A DNA stretch of 64,000 nucleotides from assembly GCA_049115715.1 (NCBI GenBank), contig JAGDZQ010000006.1:124001-188000 (forward strand), written 5' to 3'. This DNA comes from JAMZMI01 sp049115715 (lineage in GTDB: Bacteria > Bacteroidota > Bacteroidia > Cytophagales > Cyclobacteriaceae). Made by a program: the position numbers and the translations under genes. Below are positions 54,270 to 62,465 of the stretch, in pieces (within the stretch, counting starts at the first letter, position 1; each line of letters opens with the position of its first letter). A model generated the notes under the pieces. The model was not told the origin of the DNA. It did not search any database and saw only the letters and a list, made by a program, of their open reading frames with translations.

Positions 54270-54894
54270 TCGATAGGATTTCAAAAATTTGATCTGGGTA
54301 TTCTACTTGAATGGACTGCATGCCCGAGTTAATAGCTGCATCAACGTTTTCTATTTTATCGTCCAGAAAGAGAGCCTTAGAGGCGTCTTCAAGAAAATTG
54401 TCGATTACATATTCATAAATATCTTTCTCCGGCTTTCTCCTATCTATTTTATGAGAATAAAGAGGGTGATGTACATAATGAGACAAACCCTCAGTTTGTT
54501 GTTCATTTCTGATTTTTCCCTCAAAGTATAATTCGTGCATCTCATTGGTATTGCTTAAAACAAGCACTTGATGAGTTGCTTTGAGACTTCTGAGAAGCGT
54601 TAATCGATTACTGGGGATATCTCCTATCATTAGATTCCAAGCTGCAATGAAATCTTCTTCGGGTATTTCTGACTTTAGGAAGTCATTGCTTGCCTGAATA
54701 AATTCACTGGTTGACATTCTTCCTTTTTCGTATTCGATGAGAAGATTCGTATCTTTTATTAACTCGGGGATGTTACTTCGAGTTGATCCCAATAGTTCCT
54801 CAAAACGCTTTAAAACAAGGTTAGGGTGAAGATCGACAATTACTTCACCTAAATCGAAAATTATTGTGTTTAATTCTGATAGTCTTACTGACAC
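54262..54894 (-). CDS. HAD-superfamily hydrolase, YihX/epoxide-hydrolase-like
   Basis: 210 residues. The nucleophile Asp14 is in IIFDLGEVIVDL, followed by a helical cap, LVLSNTNEMHE (motif II), a Lys in RRKPEKDIYEY and the acidic motif FLDDKIENVDAA. Motif I has Gly in place of the second Asp, as in the FDLGxV subgroup that includes glucose-1-phosphatase YihX. Likely a cytosolic phosphatase. It is co-transcribed with the M50 protease gene downstream; its start is 73 bp from a divergently oriented tRNA gene. Confidence 0.9.
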   Translation of the reverse strand: MSVRLSELNTIIFDLGEVIVDLHPNLVLKRFEELLGSTRSNIPELIKDTNLLIEYEKGRMSTSEFIQASNDFLKSEIPEEDFIAAWNLMIGDIPSNRLTLLRSLKATHQVLVLSNTNEMHELYFEGKIRNEQQTEGLSHYVHHPLYSHKIDRRKPEKDIYEYVIDNFLEDASKALFLDDKIENVDAAINSGMQSIQVEYPDQIFEILSND

Positions 54895-54967
54895 TTCGTT
54901 GTATTATTTGCGGCAAATATCTAATATTGCAATCCCAAAACAAAAGCAGATTGAAAGACTGTTTTTA

Positions 54968-55041
54968 GGGCCTATAGCTCAGTTGGTTAGAGCACCTGAC
55001 TCATAATCAGGTGGTCCCTGGTTCGAGCCCAGGTGGGCCCA
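54968..55041 (+). tRNA. tRNA with CAT anticodon (Met or Ile2)
   Basis: A 74-nt cloverleaf: acceptor GGGCCTA pairs with TGGGCCC (one G-T), anticodon loop CTCATAA, T loop TTCGAGC. No CCA is encoded. A CAT anticodon is shared by initiator and elongator tRNA-Met and by tRNA-Ile2 (lysidine-modified); the first pair is G-C so it is not a classical initiator. Elongator Met and Ile2 cannot be told apart safely by eye. Confidence 0.95.
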
Positions 55042-55048
55042 CAATGTT

Positions 55049-55083
55049 AGGCAGTTACATTAAAACGTAACTGCCTTTTTTTT
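55049..55083 (+). terminator. Rho-independent terminator after the tRNA
   Basis: GGCAGTTAC pairs perfectly with GTAACTGCC (plus one A-T pair) across an 8-nt loop and is followed by eight T's, starting 8 nt after the tRNA. Confidence 0.9.
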
Positions 55084-55482
55084 GTGCTATATGTTTCGCT
55101 GAAGTGCTATTGGTTTTGGATCAAGCAATATTGTTGATCCATGATTGTACTATGCATAGGTTTAAGAAGCAGAATAATTAATCAGCTTTGTTTTCATTAC
55201 CCTAGTCACGCCAGTATGGCGTCTGTGAGAAGATAGATTCCATCTGGGCGCACGGCTAGTGAATGACCTTCAGCGTGTAGATCGAGGGGTAAAATACTTA
55301 AGCGCTCCAGATAAATGGGCTCAATATCAAGAACTCAACCCTTCAATAAAACCTTGTAATTGAATTATTTTAAGTCCCTCTACAGATATTCTGCTTGATC
55401 CTTGGTTTTGAGTCAAGCATGAAACTTCTTTATGTGGAAAGTAGCGAATGCGTTAAATTCGATTTTCTTTAAATTGTTTGAA
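55084..55482. other. Interval after tRNA with short repeats
   Basis: 399 bp with no gene. It has a near-direct repeat of 18 bp (TTGGTTTTGGATCAAGCA at 55110 and TTGGTTTTGAGTCAAGCA at 55402), a 7-bp inverted pair GGATCAA/TTGATCC (55118-55140), and a perfect small hairpin ACGCCA-GTA-TGGCGT (55208-55222). These could be traces of a past insertion beside the tRNA, but the evidence is weak. Confidence 0.45.
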
Positions 55483-56472
55483 ATGATGATGGAAAAGATC
55501 AAAGAAAAAAAATGCATCAGATGCAAAGAACTCATAGCAAATGATGCAGCGATTTGTAAAAACTGCGGTTCATTGCAGACTTGGAAGAGGCATCTGAATT
55601 CTGGAAACACCTTTCTTTCGTTACTTCTGGCATTAATTGCCATTTTGAGTTTTGCCATTCCTGTGTTTAATGAAATGAGTATTTCTGAACAGTCAGATAT
55701 TTCGGCCGAATTTACGTTTGCAAATGACAGCTCAGCGCACATATTAATATCTAACAATGGAAAAAGACCCGCTTTACTCAAGAATATCTCTTTTTTTCTG
55801 GGCGATAATCAGCTAGTGCTTGAGATATACAAAATTCACTCAGATGAGAGTATTGCTATGATTGCACAAAAATCTACGTCCATTGTTCAAATCAGAAATC
55901 AATTTGCAATACAAAACGATTTCACAAACTTGAGTTTTGATATGGGAACTCCTCCCAAGGACTATGAGCGACTTGACAATTGGTTAGATGAGTTATCTGA
56001 TCTGGCCAAGGATGAAGTGTTAGATGAGAATTTTGTAGTGCTAGGGATTATGAGCGCTCAGTCAAAAATAGGAAGTATCGATTTTGACTTATTGGATAGA
56101 ATACAGGATGATTTGATCATTGAAGATAATTATGAACGAATAAACTCATTTTTAGAGAGTGACGTTTATGGACATTATGAATTAGAAGAAACCGAATATG
56201 ACCCAGCTTTACAATCTTTCAAAAGATACCACGAGGCAAGGAAAATACTAGAGGTCGTTGAAAAGTACTTTGAAGATAAAACCTCTATCAAGGTTGAGTT
56301 CTATAATTCAGGAGGTGATGATGGAGAAATTATCCTGAATTTAAATTATAATACGATTCGTAAATTTATTTTTAGGTTTTATTTTGACAACCAAGATTTT
56401 GATTTCAGAGCGATTTCTTACTTTTATCCTGATTACTTCGAAGAATCACCTATCATCTACGTGAGCTTCTAA
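55483..56472 (+). CDS. Zinc-ribbon membrane protein of unknown function
   Basis: 329 residues from ATG 55483, though the frame is open further up and any of three ATGs in a row (55483, 55486, 55489) may be used. Near the N-terminus CIRCKELIANDAAICKNCGS is a Cys4 zinc ribbon. One membrane segment follows (about residues 42-62, TFLSLLLALIAILSFAIPVF). The remainder is soluble and acidic, with helical DxxxxF-type segments (YDPALQSFKRYHEARKILEV). No family recognised. It stands between tRNA genes and probably forms its own transcript. Confidence 0.75.
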   Translation: MMMEKIKEKKCIRCKELIANDAAICKNCGSLQTWKRHLNSGNTFLSLLLALIAILSFAIPVFNEMSISEQSDISAEFTFANDSSAHILISNNGKRPALLKNISFFLGDNQLVLEIYKIHSDESIAMIAQKSTSIVQIRNQFAIQNDFTNLSFDMGTPPKDYERLDNWLDELSDLAKDEVLDENFVVLGIMSAQSKIGSIDFDLLDRIQDDLIIEDNYERINSFLESDVYGHYELEETEYDPALQSFKRYHEARKILEVVEKYFEDKTSIKVEFYNSGGDDGEIILNLNYNTIRKFIFRFYFDNQDFDFRAISYFYPDYFEESPIIYVSF

Positions 56473-56520
56473 CCAATTCGAATTTTATCAAACCCAGGTT
56501 TCTTGAATTGAGAGGGCACA

Positions 56521-56545
56521 AAAAAACCCACCGAAGTGGGTTTTT
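56521..56545 (-). terminator. Terminator of the tRNA-Arg/tRNA-Ser unit
   Basis: On the minus strand AAAACCCAC-TTCG-GTGGGTTTT followed by more T's, a tetraloop terminator 4 nt after the tRNA-Arg gene. Confidence 0.9.
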
Positions 56546-56549
56546 AATG

Positions 56550-56623
<74 letters not shown>

Positions 56624-56647
56624 AGCAATCTCCTCAAAAAAAACAGT

Positions 56648-56735
<88 letters not shown>

Positions 56736-57037
56736 GTGTGCTCAGCCTTCTTTGAAAAGGACTGCAAACTTAGATAAAAACAATTATTTCTCAAACAGTA
56801 ACTTTCGTAAAAAGCCACTTTTCTTACTTCTTTTAGAATCCTCAATCACTAAAATCAACAGGCTCAATCTATTAGCTTTTTTAATTATTAATAACTTTTC
56901 GAAACATTGGTGAAGTTGCAATCTGCTTTCTGGTTTCAGCATAGCTCTCGAGCAAGTGTACATCGTATATCAAGATATTTAATTCCCTATCTCTATTCTC
57001 TTGAAAAACTTCGTAGCTACTTTGCATTTGCAATGCT
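56736..57037. other. Interval without a supported gene
   Basis: 302 bp of AT-rich DNA between the tRNA-Ser promoter side and the end of the CobW gene. A frame reading into the antisense of that gene is a shadow. No clear terminator is visible for the metal operon. Confidence 0.5.
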
Positions 57038-58009
57038 TTACTCCTCTACCATATGTCGATTAAACATCTTTTCAAAAGCTTCTTTTTTCAATCTTCGCCC
57101 TATGAAAACAAGCTTACCTTCTCTATTTGTTAAATCTTCCCAAGGGGTGCCATCTGTAGCTATAAATGTGCTTCTTGCTGATTGTAGAATAACTCTATTT
57201 GGATAGTTCGGAATGGCGATAAAGCCTTTAACTCGATATACCTGATCTCGGTACAGGTGAACAATGCGATTAAGCTCTGTTTGCAAATGATTTAAATCGA
57301 GTGGTCTAGGAAATGTAAGCGTGAATGTTGTGATTTTATGGTTGTTGTTTTTCCCGTGCTCGTGATGGTGATGCTTAGATTCAGCTGATTTAGGTTCTAC
57401 CGATTCTGCTTTCACTGTGCCAACCGACATGATTTCTTTCGTTGAAAATTTCCCCTGACTTCCTTTCAGCAATTTAGATTGAGGATTTATACCTTCGAGA
57501 GTGGACTGCACTTGTCCAAGTTTTTCATCCGAAACTGAATCAATTTTATTAACGAGAATAACATCTGCTATAGCTATTTGACGAAGTGCCTCTTCTGCAT
57601 CTCGAATCCATTCCTCTACTTGATCAGCATCTACCAGACAAATGACCTGCTGTAGTTCGTATGATTTCTCGACAGCCGGATTTTCCAAGAATACTTGAAC
57701 AATAGATGAAGGATCGGCAATACCTGTAGTTTCAATGATCATTCGATCATATTCGCTGCGACGTTTATGAGCTTCTTTAAGAATATCCAAAAGACCATCA
57801 GCCAAGGAACAGCATAGACATCCAGCACTTAGTTCTATAACTTCCTCTACGCCATCCATTACCAGTGCTCCATCAACATTGGTGTCTCCACATTCGTTTT
57901 CGATTACAAAAAGTCGTTCCGATAAACGTTCTTTAATAAAATGGTTCAGGAAAGTGGTCTTACCAGCACCTAAAAAACCAGTGATTATATGGACGGGTTT
58001 GCGAGTCAT
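57038..58009 (-). CDS. CobW/COG0523-family metal-chaperone GTPase (323 residues)
   Basis: A G3E GTPase. The P-loop GFLGAGKTTFLNH is at residues 12-24, the metal motif GCLCCS (CxCC) near residue 64, the SIMIBI switch IIETTGIADPS, and NKID for the guanine. A His-rich loop (KHHHHEHGKNNNHK) near residue 215 and the CobW C-terminal domain (LNRIVHLYRDQVYRVKGFI) complete it. Such proteins hand zinc (or other metals) to client enzymes, often when zinc is scarce. Its ATG overlaps the stop of the DUF1826 gene (ATGA). It is the last gene of the unit. Confidence 0.93.
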   Translation of the reverse strand: MTRKPVHIITGFLGAGKTTFLNHFIKERLSERLFVIENECGDTNVDGALVMDGVEEVIELSAGCLCCSLADGLLDILKEAHKRRSEYDRMIIETTGIADPSSIVQVFLENPAVEKSYELQQVICLVDADQVEEWIRDAEEALRQIAIADVILVNKIDSVSDEKLGQVQSTLEGINPQSKLLKGSQGKFSTKEIMSVGTVKAESVEPKSAESKHHHHEHGKNNNHKITTFTLTFPRPLDLNHLQTELNRIVHLYRDQVYRVKGFIAIPNYPNRVILQSARSTFIATDGTPWEDLTNREGKLVFIGRRLKKEAFEKMFNRHMVEE

Positions 58010-58671
58010 ATATCCACTCTTAGAATGATTCGCTTTTCTCCTTTATGATTGATCTCTGGTGATTTATGAACTATTCCCTTCGATGGTTGTCGCTCATTAG
58101 GAAGTCCTCCTTTCAAAATTCCAACTTCAAACTGCCTCATTTGCTGAATTTGCGAGACATCATTTACAATCAGTTCGTTGGTCTTCCCAAACGCATTGCG
58201 ATTCGTCGCTCGCTCAGGAAGCCATTGAGTTCCCGCGCCACTATATGTTGTAAATAATCGAAGAGAGTAGCCATCAGTATGGAACTTGGCACATTGGTTG
58301 TCGACCACTTTTTTCAAATGGATTGTAGCAGACTCGGTTTCAACCAGTACCATAAAATCATGAATCAAACGATATGCGTCGATCCAAAAGACATCAGCTC
58401 GAGAGCTATGATCTTGATCCCACAATTTTCTAGCCTGACTCAATTTCTCAGGCAAGTCATCTATGTGAGATGTAAATGTGATAGGACTCAGACTTTTACT
58501 TGACAAGGTTTCCAAATAACTGATAATAGCCGTTTTGACAGGACGTTTCCAGCAGAATAGATTAACATCTTCATCTAGAATTTGCATTCGATCGACCCAA
58601 GAACTGCTAAATACTTGCCGTGGAATAACAGATCTTGATTTTAAAAACGGAATGGACGCTAATAGACTCAT
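58006..58671 (-). CDS. DUF1826 protein
   Basis: 221 residues from ATG 58671. The sequence has the DUF1826 pattern: CAKFHTDGYSLRLFTTYSGAGTQWLPE in the centre, then the C-terminal block LKGGLPN ... IVHKSPEI. These Cys, His and Asp residues suggest a metal site, although the family has no known activity. It is overlapped by 4 bp at both ends (ATGA) by CobW genes, so all three proteins are made together. The position between two COG0523 GTPases suggests a client of, or partner in, metal delivery. Confidence 0.88.
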   Translation of the reverse strand: MSLLASIPFLKSRSVIPRQVFSSSWVDRMQILDEDVNLFCWKRPVKTAIISYLETLSSKSLSPITFTSHIDDLPEKLSQARKLWDQDHSSRADVFWIDAYRLIHDFMVLVETESATIHLKKVVDNQCAKFHTDGYSLRLFTTYSGAGTQWLPERATNRNAFGKTNELIVNDVSQIQQMRQFEVGILKGGLPNERQPSKGIVHKSPEINHKGEKRIILRVDI

Positions 58672-59891
58672 ATTGGCCAATCATCTTGAAATCCATTGCC
58701 TGCTTCCATACCTACTATTTCAATGTCTGTCAGCAAGCATTTGTCAAGATCAGCAGCGATCTTTTCTTTGTCCATATCCTGACCGATGAGCACCAGTTCA
58801 TTCATTCTATCGCCCCATTTTTGATCCCATTTTGACTGGATCTCCTTTTGGTTTTCCATATAAGTTTCGCTCATCGCCCTTTGCTTCATCGGTACACTTG
58901 CCCACCATCGACCATAGCTTTCAGCCTTCAATGAACCACCTGCCTGGCTCCAAAGAATGGCTTTATCCGGTCTGGAGGAAATCCAGAAGACACCTTTGCT
59001 ACGGATGATTGTCGTAGGGAAATCGTGACTTACATATTCCAAGAATCGCTGGGGATGGAAGGGTCGTGAATTTCGGTAAACAAATGAGCTGATGCCATAC
59101 TCCTCAGTCTCTGGACTATGCCCTATACCCTTTTGTGCTAACTCTAGCTCCTTTTGCCAACCAGCTGATTGCTCTGCTACTTCAAAATCAAAGCGTCCAG
59201 TATTGAGTATTTCCTTTGGATTGATTTTGCTATGAGAGGTCCGAATGATCTTAGCAGTAGGATTAAGCTTGTACAACATATTTTCCAAGACTCCCAATTG
59301 GTCTTTAGTAACTAGATCAGATTTGTTGAGAATAAGCACATTGGCAAACTCTACTTGATCAGTCAACAGATTCACAATAGACCGATCATCTTCCTGATCA
59401 TCGGTCATCTTCCTATCAAGAATCGTATCGGCAGTTCCAAAATCTTTGAAGAAATTGAAAGCGTCTACTACTGTTACCATAGTGTCTAGTGTACTGAATT
59501 GTGTCAAATCAAATAGTTCGTCACCAGAAGCAAAACTAAAGGTTTGAGCTACCGGAATAGGTTCTGAGATGCCCGTACTTTCGATAAGCAAGTAATCGAA
59601 CTTGTTCATCTTGGCGAGCTTTTCTACTTCAATCATCAAGTCTTCTCGTAGGGTACAGCAGATGCAGCCATTGCTCATTTCTACTAGCTTTTCCTCCGTT
59701 CTGGAAAGCTTGGCTCCATTAGCAATGAGCTTTTCATCAATGTTCACTTCACTCATGTCATTGACAATGACGGCTACCTTTAGTCCTTCACGATTGTTAA
59801 GTACATGATTAAGCAAAGTGGTCTTACCAGCTCCCAGAAAACCACTAAGTACGGTCACAGGTAGTTTTTTCTTTTTCTTTAATAGGTTCAT
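58668..59891 (-). CDS. CobW/COG0523-family metal-chaperone GTPase (407 residues)
   Basis: Second G3E GTPase: P-loop GFLGAGKTTLLNH near residue 15, NGCICCT (CxCC) near residue 76, IESTGISEPIPVAQTF, and NKSDL for the guanine. It has the CobW C-terminal domain with the FHPQRF and RSKGVFWI elements. It is larger and more like the ZigA type. ATG 59891 is chosen; a GTG at 59939 is in frame. It is the first of three coupled genes. Confidence 0.93.
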   Translation of the reverse strand: MNLLKKKKKLPVTVLSGFLGAGKTTLLNHVLNNREGLKVAVIVNDMSEVNIDEKLIANGAKLSRTEEKLVEMSNGCICCTLREDLMIEVEKLAKMNKFDYLLIESTGISEPIPVAQTFSFASGDELFDLTQFSTLDTMVTVVDAFNFFKDFGTADTILDRKMTDDQEDDRSIVNLLTDQVEFANVLILNKSDLVTKDQLGVLENMLYKLNPTAKIIRTSHSKINPKEILNTGRFDFEVAEQSAGWQKELELAQKGIGHSPETEEYGISSFVYRNSRPFHPQRFLEYVSHDFPTTIIRSKGVFWISSRPDKAILWSQAGGSLKAESYGRWWASVPMKQRAMSETYMENQKEIQSKWDQKWGDRMNELVLIGQDMDKEKIAADLDKCLLTDIEIVGMEAGNGFQDDWPI

Positions 59892-59945
59892 CAATATCTT
59901 TTTACTTAAATTATTTAGTATTTTTTTGAGCACCTTCACCTTTTT

Positions 59946-59972
59946 GCTGAAAGTTGGGCTCTCAACTTCAGC
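59946..59972. promoter_or_regulatory. Hairpin upstream of the first CobW gene
   Basis: GCTGAAAGTTG pairs with CAACTTCAGC (one bulged A) over a short loop. It lies between the MerC-like gene and the CobW gene, about 55 bp before the latter. No T-run follows on the minus strand, so a leader structure or operator fits better than a terminator. Confidence 0.35.
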
Positions 59973-60066
59973 ACCAAGTTCTTCTGCCCACTGCCATTTG
60001 AATTATGTCTCTGCAAACACCTCCCAACCTGATACTAGATTGGTTGTGGCTAGCGAAAGCAATAAT

Positions 60067-60459
60067 CTAATGAGCAAGAGCATGGCGTTTCCATTTTAGG
60101 TTTTGAGTATGAGCATAGGCAATTACCAATGCACCACCTATCGAAAGACTCACTGAAACCCATGCATGATCGACTGATTCGCCATTGACTAATAATAGAA
60201 ATCCTGAAACAAAAAGCACAGGTACAAAGTGCTGTCTGTGTTGAAGATACCCTCCTGCAAACGAGATCAAACCAATCATTAGCGAAAGGCTAATCAGAAA
60301 TAGCTCCAGGGATTCCTGTTCGATCCACCATAACATTGATTCAACTCCTAAAATCAATAAAACAGGAAGAGCTATGCAATGAATGATACATAGTGCCGAA
60401 GCGCACATTCCTAATTGATCCATTTTAATTTTTCTATTCCTGAAGAGTATTTGTTTCAT
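60067..60459 (-). CDS. MerC-like membrane protein
   Basis: 130 residues with four membrane helices. The MerC motif is evident: LGMCASALCIIHCIALPVLL at about residues 16-35, holding two Cys pairs and a His inside the first helix. The remainder (SLSLMIGLISFAGGYLQHRQH, VNGESVDHAWVSVSLSIGG) follows the MerC domain pattern. MerC proteins move mercuric or other thiophilic metals into the cell; in Bacteroidota, MerC-like genes often occur beside zinc-response genes, so a zinc role is favoured (inference). It is in line with the CobW genes, 175 bp upstream of them. Confidence 0.85.
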   Translation of the reverse strand: MKQILFRNRKIKMDQLGMCASALCIIHCIALPVLLILGVESMLWWIEQESLELFLISLSLMIGLISFAGGYLQHRQHFVPVLFVSGFLLLVNGESVDHAWVSVSLSIGGALVIAYAHTQNLKWKRHALAH

Positions 60460-60792
60460 CCATTTACATTTTTAAATTTTTCTTTGATAGAATAAACCTG
60501 AAAGCATAAGAAAAGTCAGCCCCCCTATGCTTCAGGGAGAAATGCTTTTTAAGGAAACCATCTGAAGTTCTCCCTCCTAATCAAATACAGGTTTTAAACT
60601 GGTCTCAGTTCACTTCTTCCACTGGAGTCTCTGAGAAAACATTTTAATACAAGTATTTTTTTGATAGATTGATTGCTTCTAACATTAGAAAGAATTTCAT
60701 ACAAAAAAAGAGTGAAATGCGTGACTATTACCTTACATCTCCACTGTATTGAGAGGTGGTTCTAATCAAATAATAAGAGCGAATGTTAATTA
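60460..60792. other. Interval inside the metal island
   Basis: 333 bp between the small His/Cys-rich gene and merC-like gene. It is AT-rich. ATTTCA and TGAAAT form a loose inverted pair around 60694-60718, but I see no exact second copy of the palindrome found at 61132. Any promoter of the MerC-like gene should lie here. Confidence 0.4.
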
Positions 60793-61104
60793 TTAGACTT
60801 CAGGTGGGCCTCTCAGAAAGATGAAGTCTATGGAAAGCTCAGCAAGGGTAGCAATAGTCTCTGTTTGGAAAGAAATCCATTGAATATTTGCCTCATAGAA
60901 GTTCAGTGTCTCAACAGTAGCAGCTTGACTATGATACAGATCACAAAGCTCACAATCAGGAGTTAACTGCGTATACTCCACACCATTATGATAATCTTCA
61001 TCACAATCATGTACATGATGAATAGCATGACATCCAAACAGTATTGGAAGTGCAATGAAATACACTGTTAATATCCTGGTCGCTATGTTTGCTACGCGCT
61101 TCAC
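60793..61104 (-). CDS. Small His/Cys-rich exported or membrane-anchored protein
   Basis: 103 residues starting at GTG 61104; the frame is closed by a stop a few codons earlier. One N-terminal hydrophobic segment (about 8-24) precedes GCHAIHHVHDCDEDYHNG and CELCDLYHSQ, that is, four Cys and six His in 40 residues, a plausible metal-binding site. The end, IFLRGPPEV, resembles the RxPP endings of DUF2946-like small metal-related proteins. No family is assigned. It sits beside the MerC-like gene, in line with it, and directly downstream of a perfect palindrome. Confidence 0.7.
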   Translation of the reverse strand: MKRVANIATRILTVYFIALPILFGCHAIHHVHDCDEDYHNGVEYTQLTPDCELCDLYHSQAATVETLNFYEANIQWISFQTETIATLAELSIDFIFLRGPPEV

Positions 61105-61131
61105 AGATGCTAAAGTATGTCAAATAACATC

Positions 61132-61154
61132 TTAATGCAATAATGTTGCATTAA
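61132..61154. promoter_or_regulatory. Perfect 9-5-9 palindrome, candidate metalloregulator (Zur-like) operator
   Basis: TTAATGCAA (61132-61140), five bases, TTGCATTAA (61146-61154). It resembles the size and AT-rich shape of Fur-family Zur operators (AATGTnATAnnATnACATT type), though not an exact match. It lies 28 bp upstream of the GTG at 61104. On the minus strand its second half contains TTG, 20 bp before TACTTTAG (61110-61117), so it may overlap a -33 element; that spacing puts the start of transcription close to the GTG. Confidence 0.55.
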
Positions 61155-61496
61155 TTATTTAATTTCTGTTGATTTCACCCTATGACGTTTTTCAGCTTAA
61201 TTAGTATCATCAGGCAACTTCTGAAAATGAACTTCATTTTGATTAAAGACAACTCTGATTAATAATGATTCTCGCAGAGTAAAAAGTCATTTTGATAATA
61301 GTCTCTGCAAGTCGATTTAACATAAAAGGTGAACTAAGAATAAGCCGCTAATAGCTGATTTCTGGTTTAATAAAATATGACTTCATTACTTTTCTTAATG
61401 CCGAATTGTTAACTACCAAAATCGTATTAAAAAAAGTTAAATGAACTAACCGTAAATTGGGTTAGACCACACACTTGGTTAATTTAGCCGCTGGTT
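61155..61496. other. Interval before the Bat-type operon
   Basis: About 340 bp, AT-rich, without an open frame of substance. CTAACC and GGTTAG form a short inverted pair at 61446-61464. No matching promoter consensus was found before the VWA gene. Confidence 0.4.
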
Positions 61497-62465
61497 ATGA
61501 ATTGGTCGCAAAGCTTAGGGACGTTTGAAGTAATAGTAATTTCTTTATTCGTCATTTTTTATTTGTTTTATGCAATCCGAATGCTGCGGATTTCTCGAAA
61601 GGCAAGCACTCCTATTCATAGAACTATAATCAAACTCTTACTCAGAGTAAGCTATTTCACCCTCATCATCATAGCGCTATTGGGGCCTTCGTTTGGAGAA
61701 AGCTCTCGGGAAATTAAATCTGTCGGCAAGGATATGTTTATCTGTGTAGACTTGAGCCAATCTATGAACGCCTTTGACGTTCAGCCAACCAGACTTGAAA
61801 GAGTAAAATTTGAATTGAAGAAAATAGTTGAGGCTTTTAGTTCGGATAGAATCGGACTCATTATGTTTTCCAATGAAGCGTTTATGCAGTGTCCGCTCAC
61901 CTATGACAATAACGCTCTTAATATCTTCATCCAGTCGCTTAATACAGATTTAGTTCCAAATACTGGAACGGATTTTGGCCCTCCACTTGAGATGGCTCTA
62001 GACAAACTCCAAGACGAAGAATCGGGTCCATCAAGGGAAAAGTCTAAAATCATAGTCTTAATCAGTGATGGAGAAGACTTTGGAGAAGAAACAGATCAAA
62101 TAGCTGAAGAAGTGGAAAACTCCGGACTGAAGCTATTCACACTCGGAATAGGTACTTCCAAAGGCTCTAAAATACTACTCAAAAGAGGTTTTAAGAGAGA
62201 TAGAGGTGGAAACGATGTGGTAAGTAAACTCAACTCTTCTTCATTGAAAAAAATAGCGGTTGATACCGGAGGTAAATATTTTGAAATCAACGAAAATCAA
62301 AACGATGTTGAAAGGCTTATTAATACGATTAACCAAATAGAAGGAGAATTAAGAGATGCAAAAAAAGTGGATGTAAAGTCTAACAAGTATTATTACTTTC
62401 TTGCGTTTGCACTTGGACTCATGCTAATCGATCTACTTGTTGGGATTAAAGTAATTAAACTATGA
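61497..62465 (+). CDS. BatA/BatB-type VWA-domain membrane protein
   Basis: 322 residues: two N-terminal membrane helices (about 11-33 and 45-65), a von Willebrand A domain of about residues 80-290 and a C-terminal helix. The MIDAS is complete: DLSQSMN at residue 85-91, the Thr in NTGTDFGPPL, and the Asp in VLISDGEDFG. In Bacteroidota, BatA/BatB proteins with TPR partners form an envelope complex of unclear role (aerotolerance in the Bacteroides model). Genes that follow overlap by 4 bp each (ATGA). Confidence 0.9.
   Translation: MNWSQSLGTFEVIVISLFVIFYLFYAIRMLRISRKASTPIHRTIIKLLLRVSYFTLIIIALLGPSFGESSREIKSVGKDMFICVDLSQSMNAFDVQPTRLERVKFELKKIVEAFSSDRIGLIMFSNEAFMQCPLTYDNNALNIFIQSLNTDLVPNTGTDFGPPLEMALDKLQDEESGPSREKSKIIVLISDGEDFGEETDQIAEEVENSGLKLFTLGIGTSKGSKILLKRGFKRDRGGNDVVSKLNSSSLKKIAVDTGGKYFEINENQNDVERLINTINQIEGELRDAKKVDVKSNKYYYFLAFALGLMLIDLLVGIKVIKL

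Noticed and set aside
56907..57206. Open frame on the plus strand
   Set aside because: It overlaps the end of the CobW gene on the opposite strand and reads as its shadow; composition is random.
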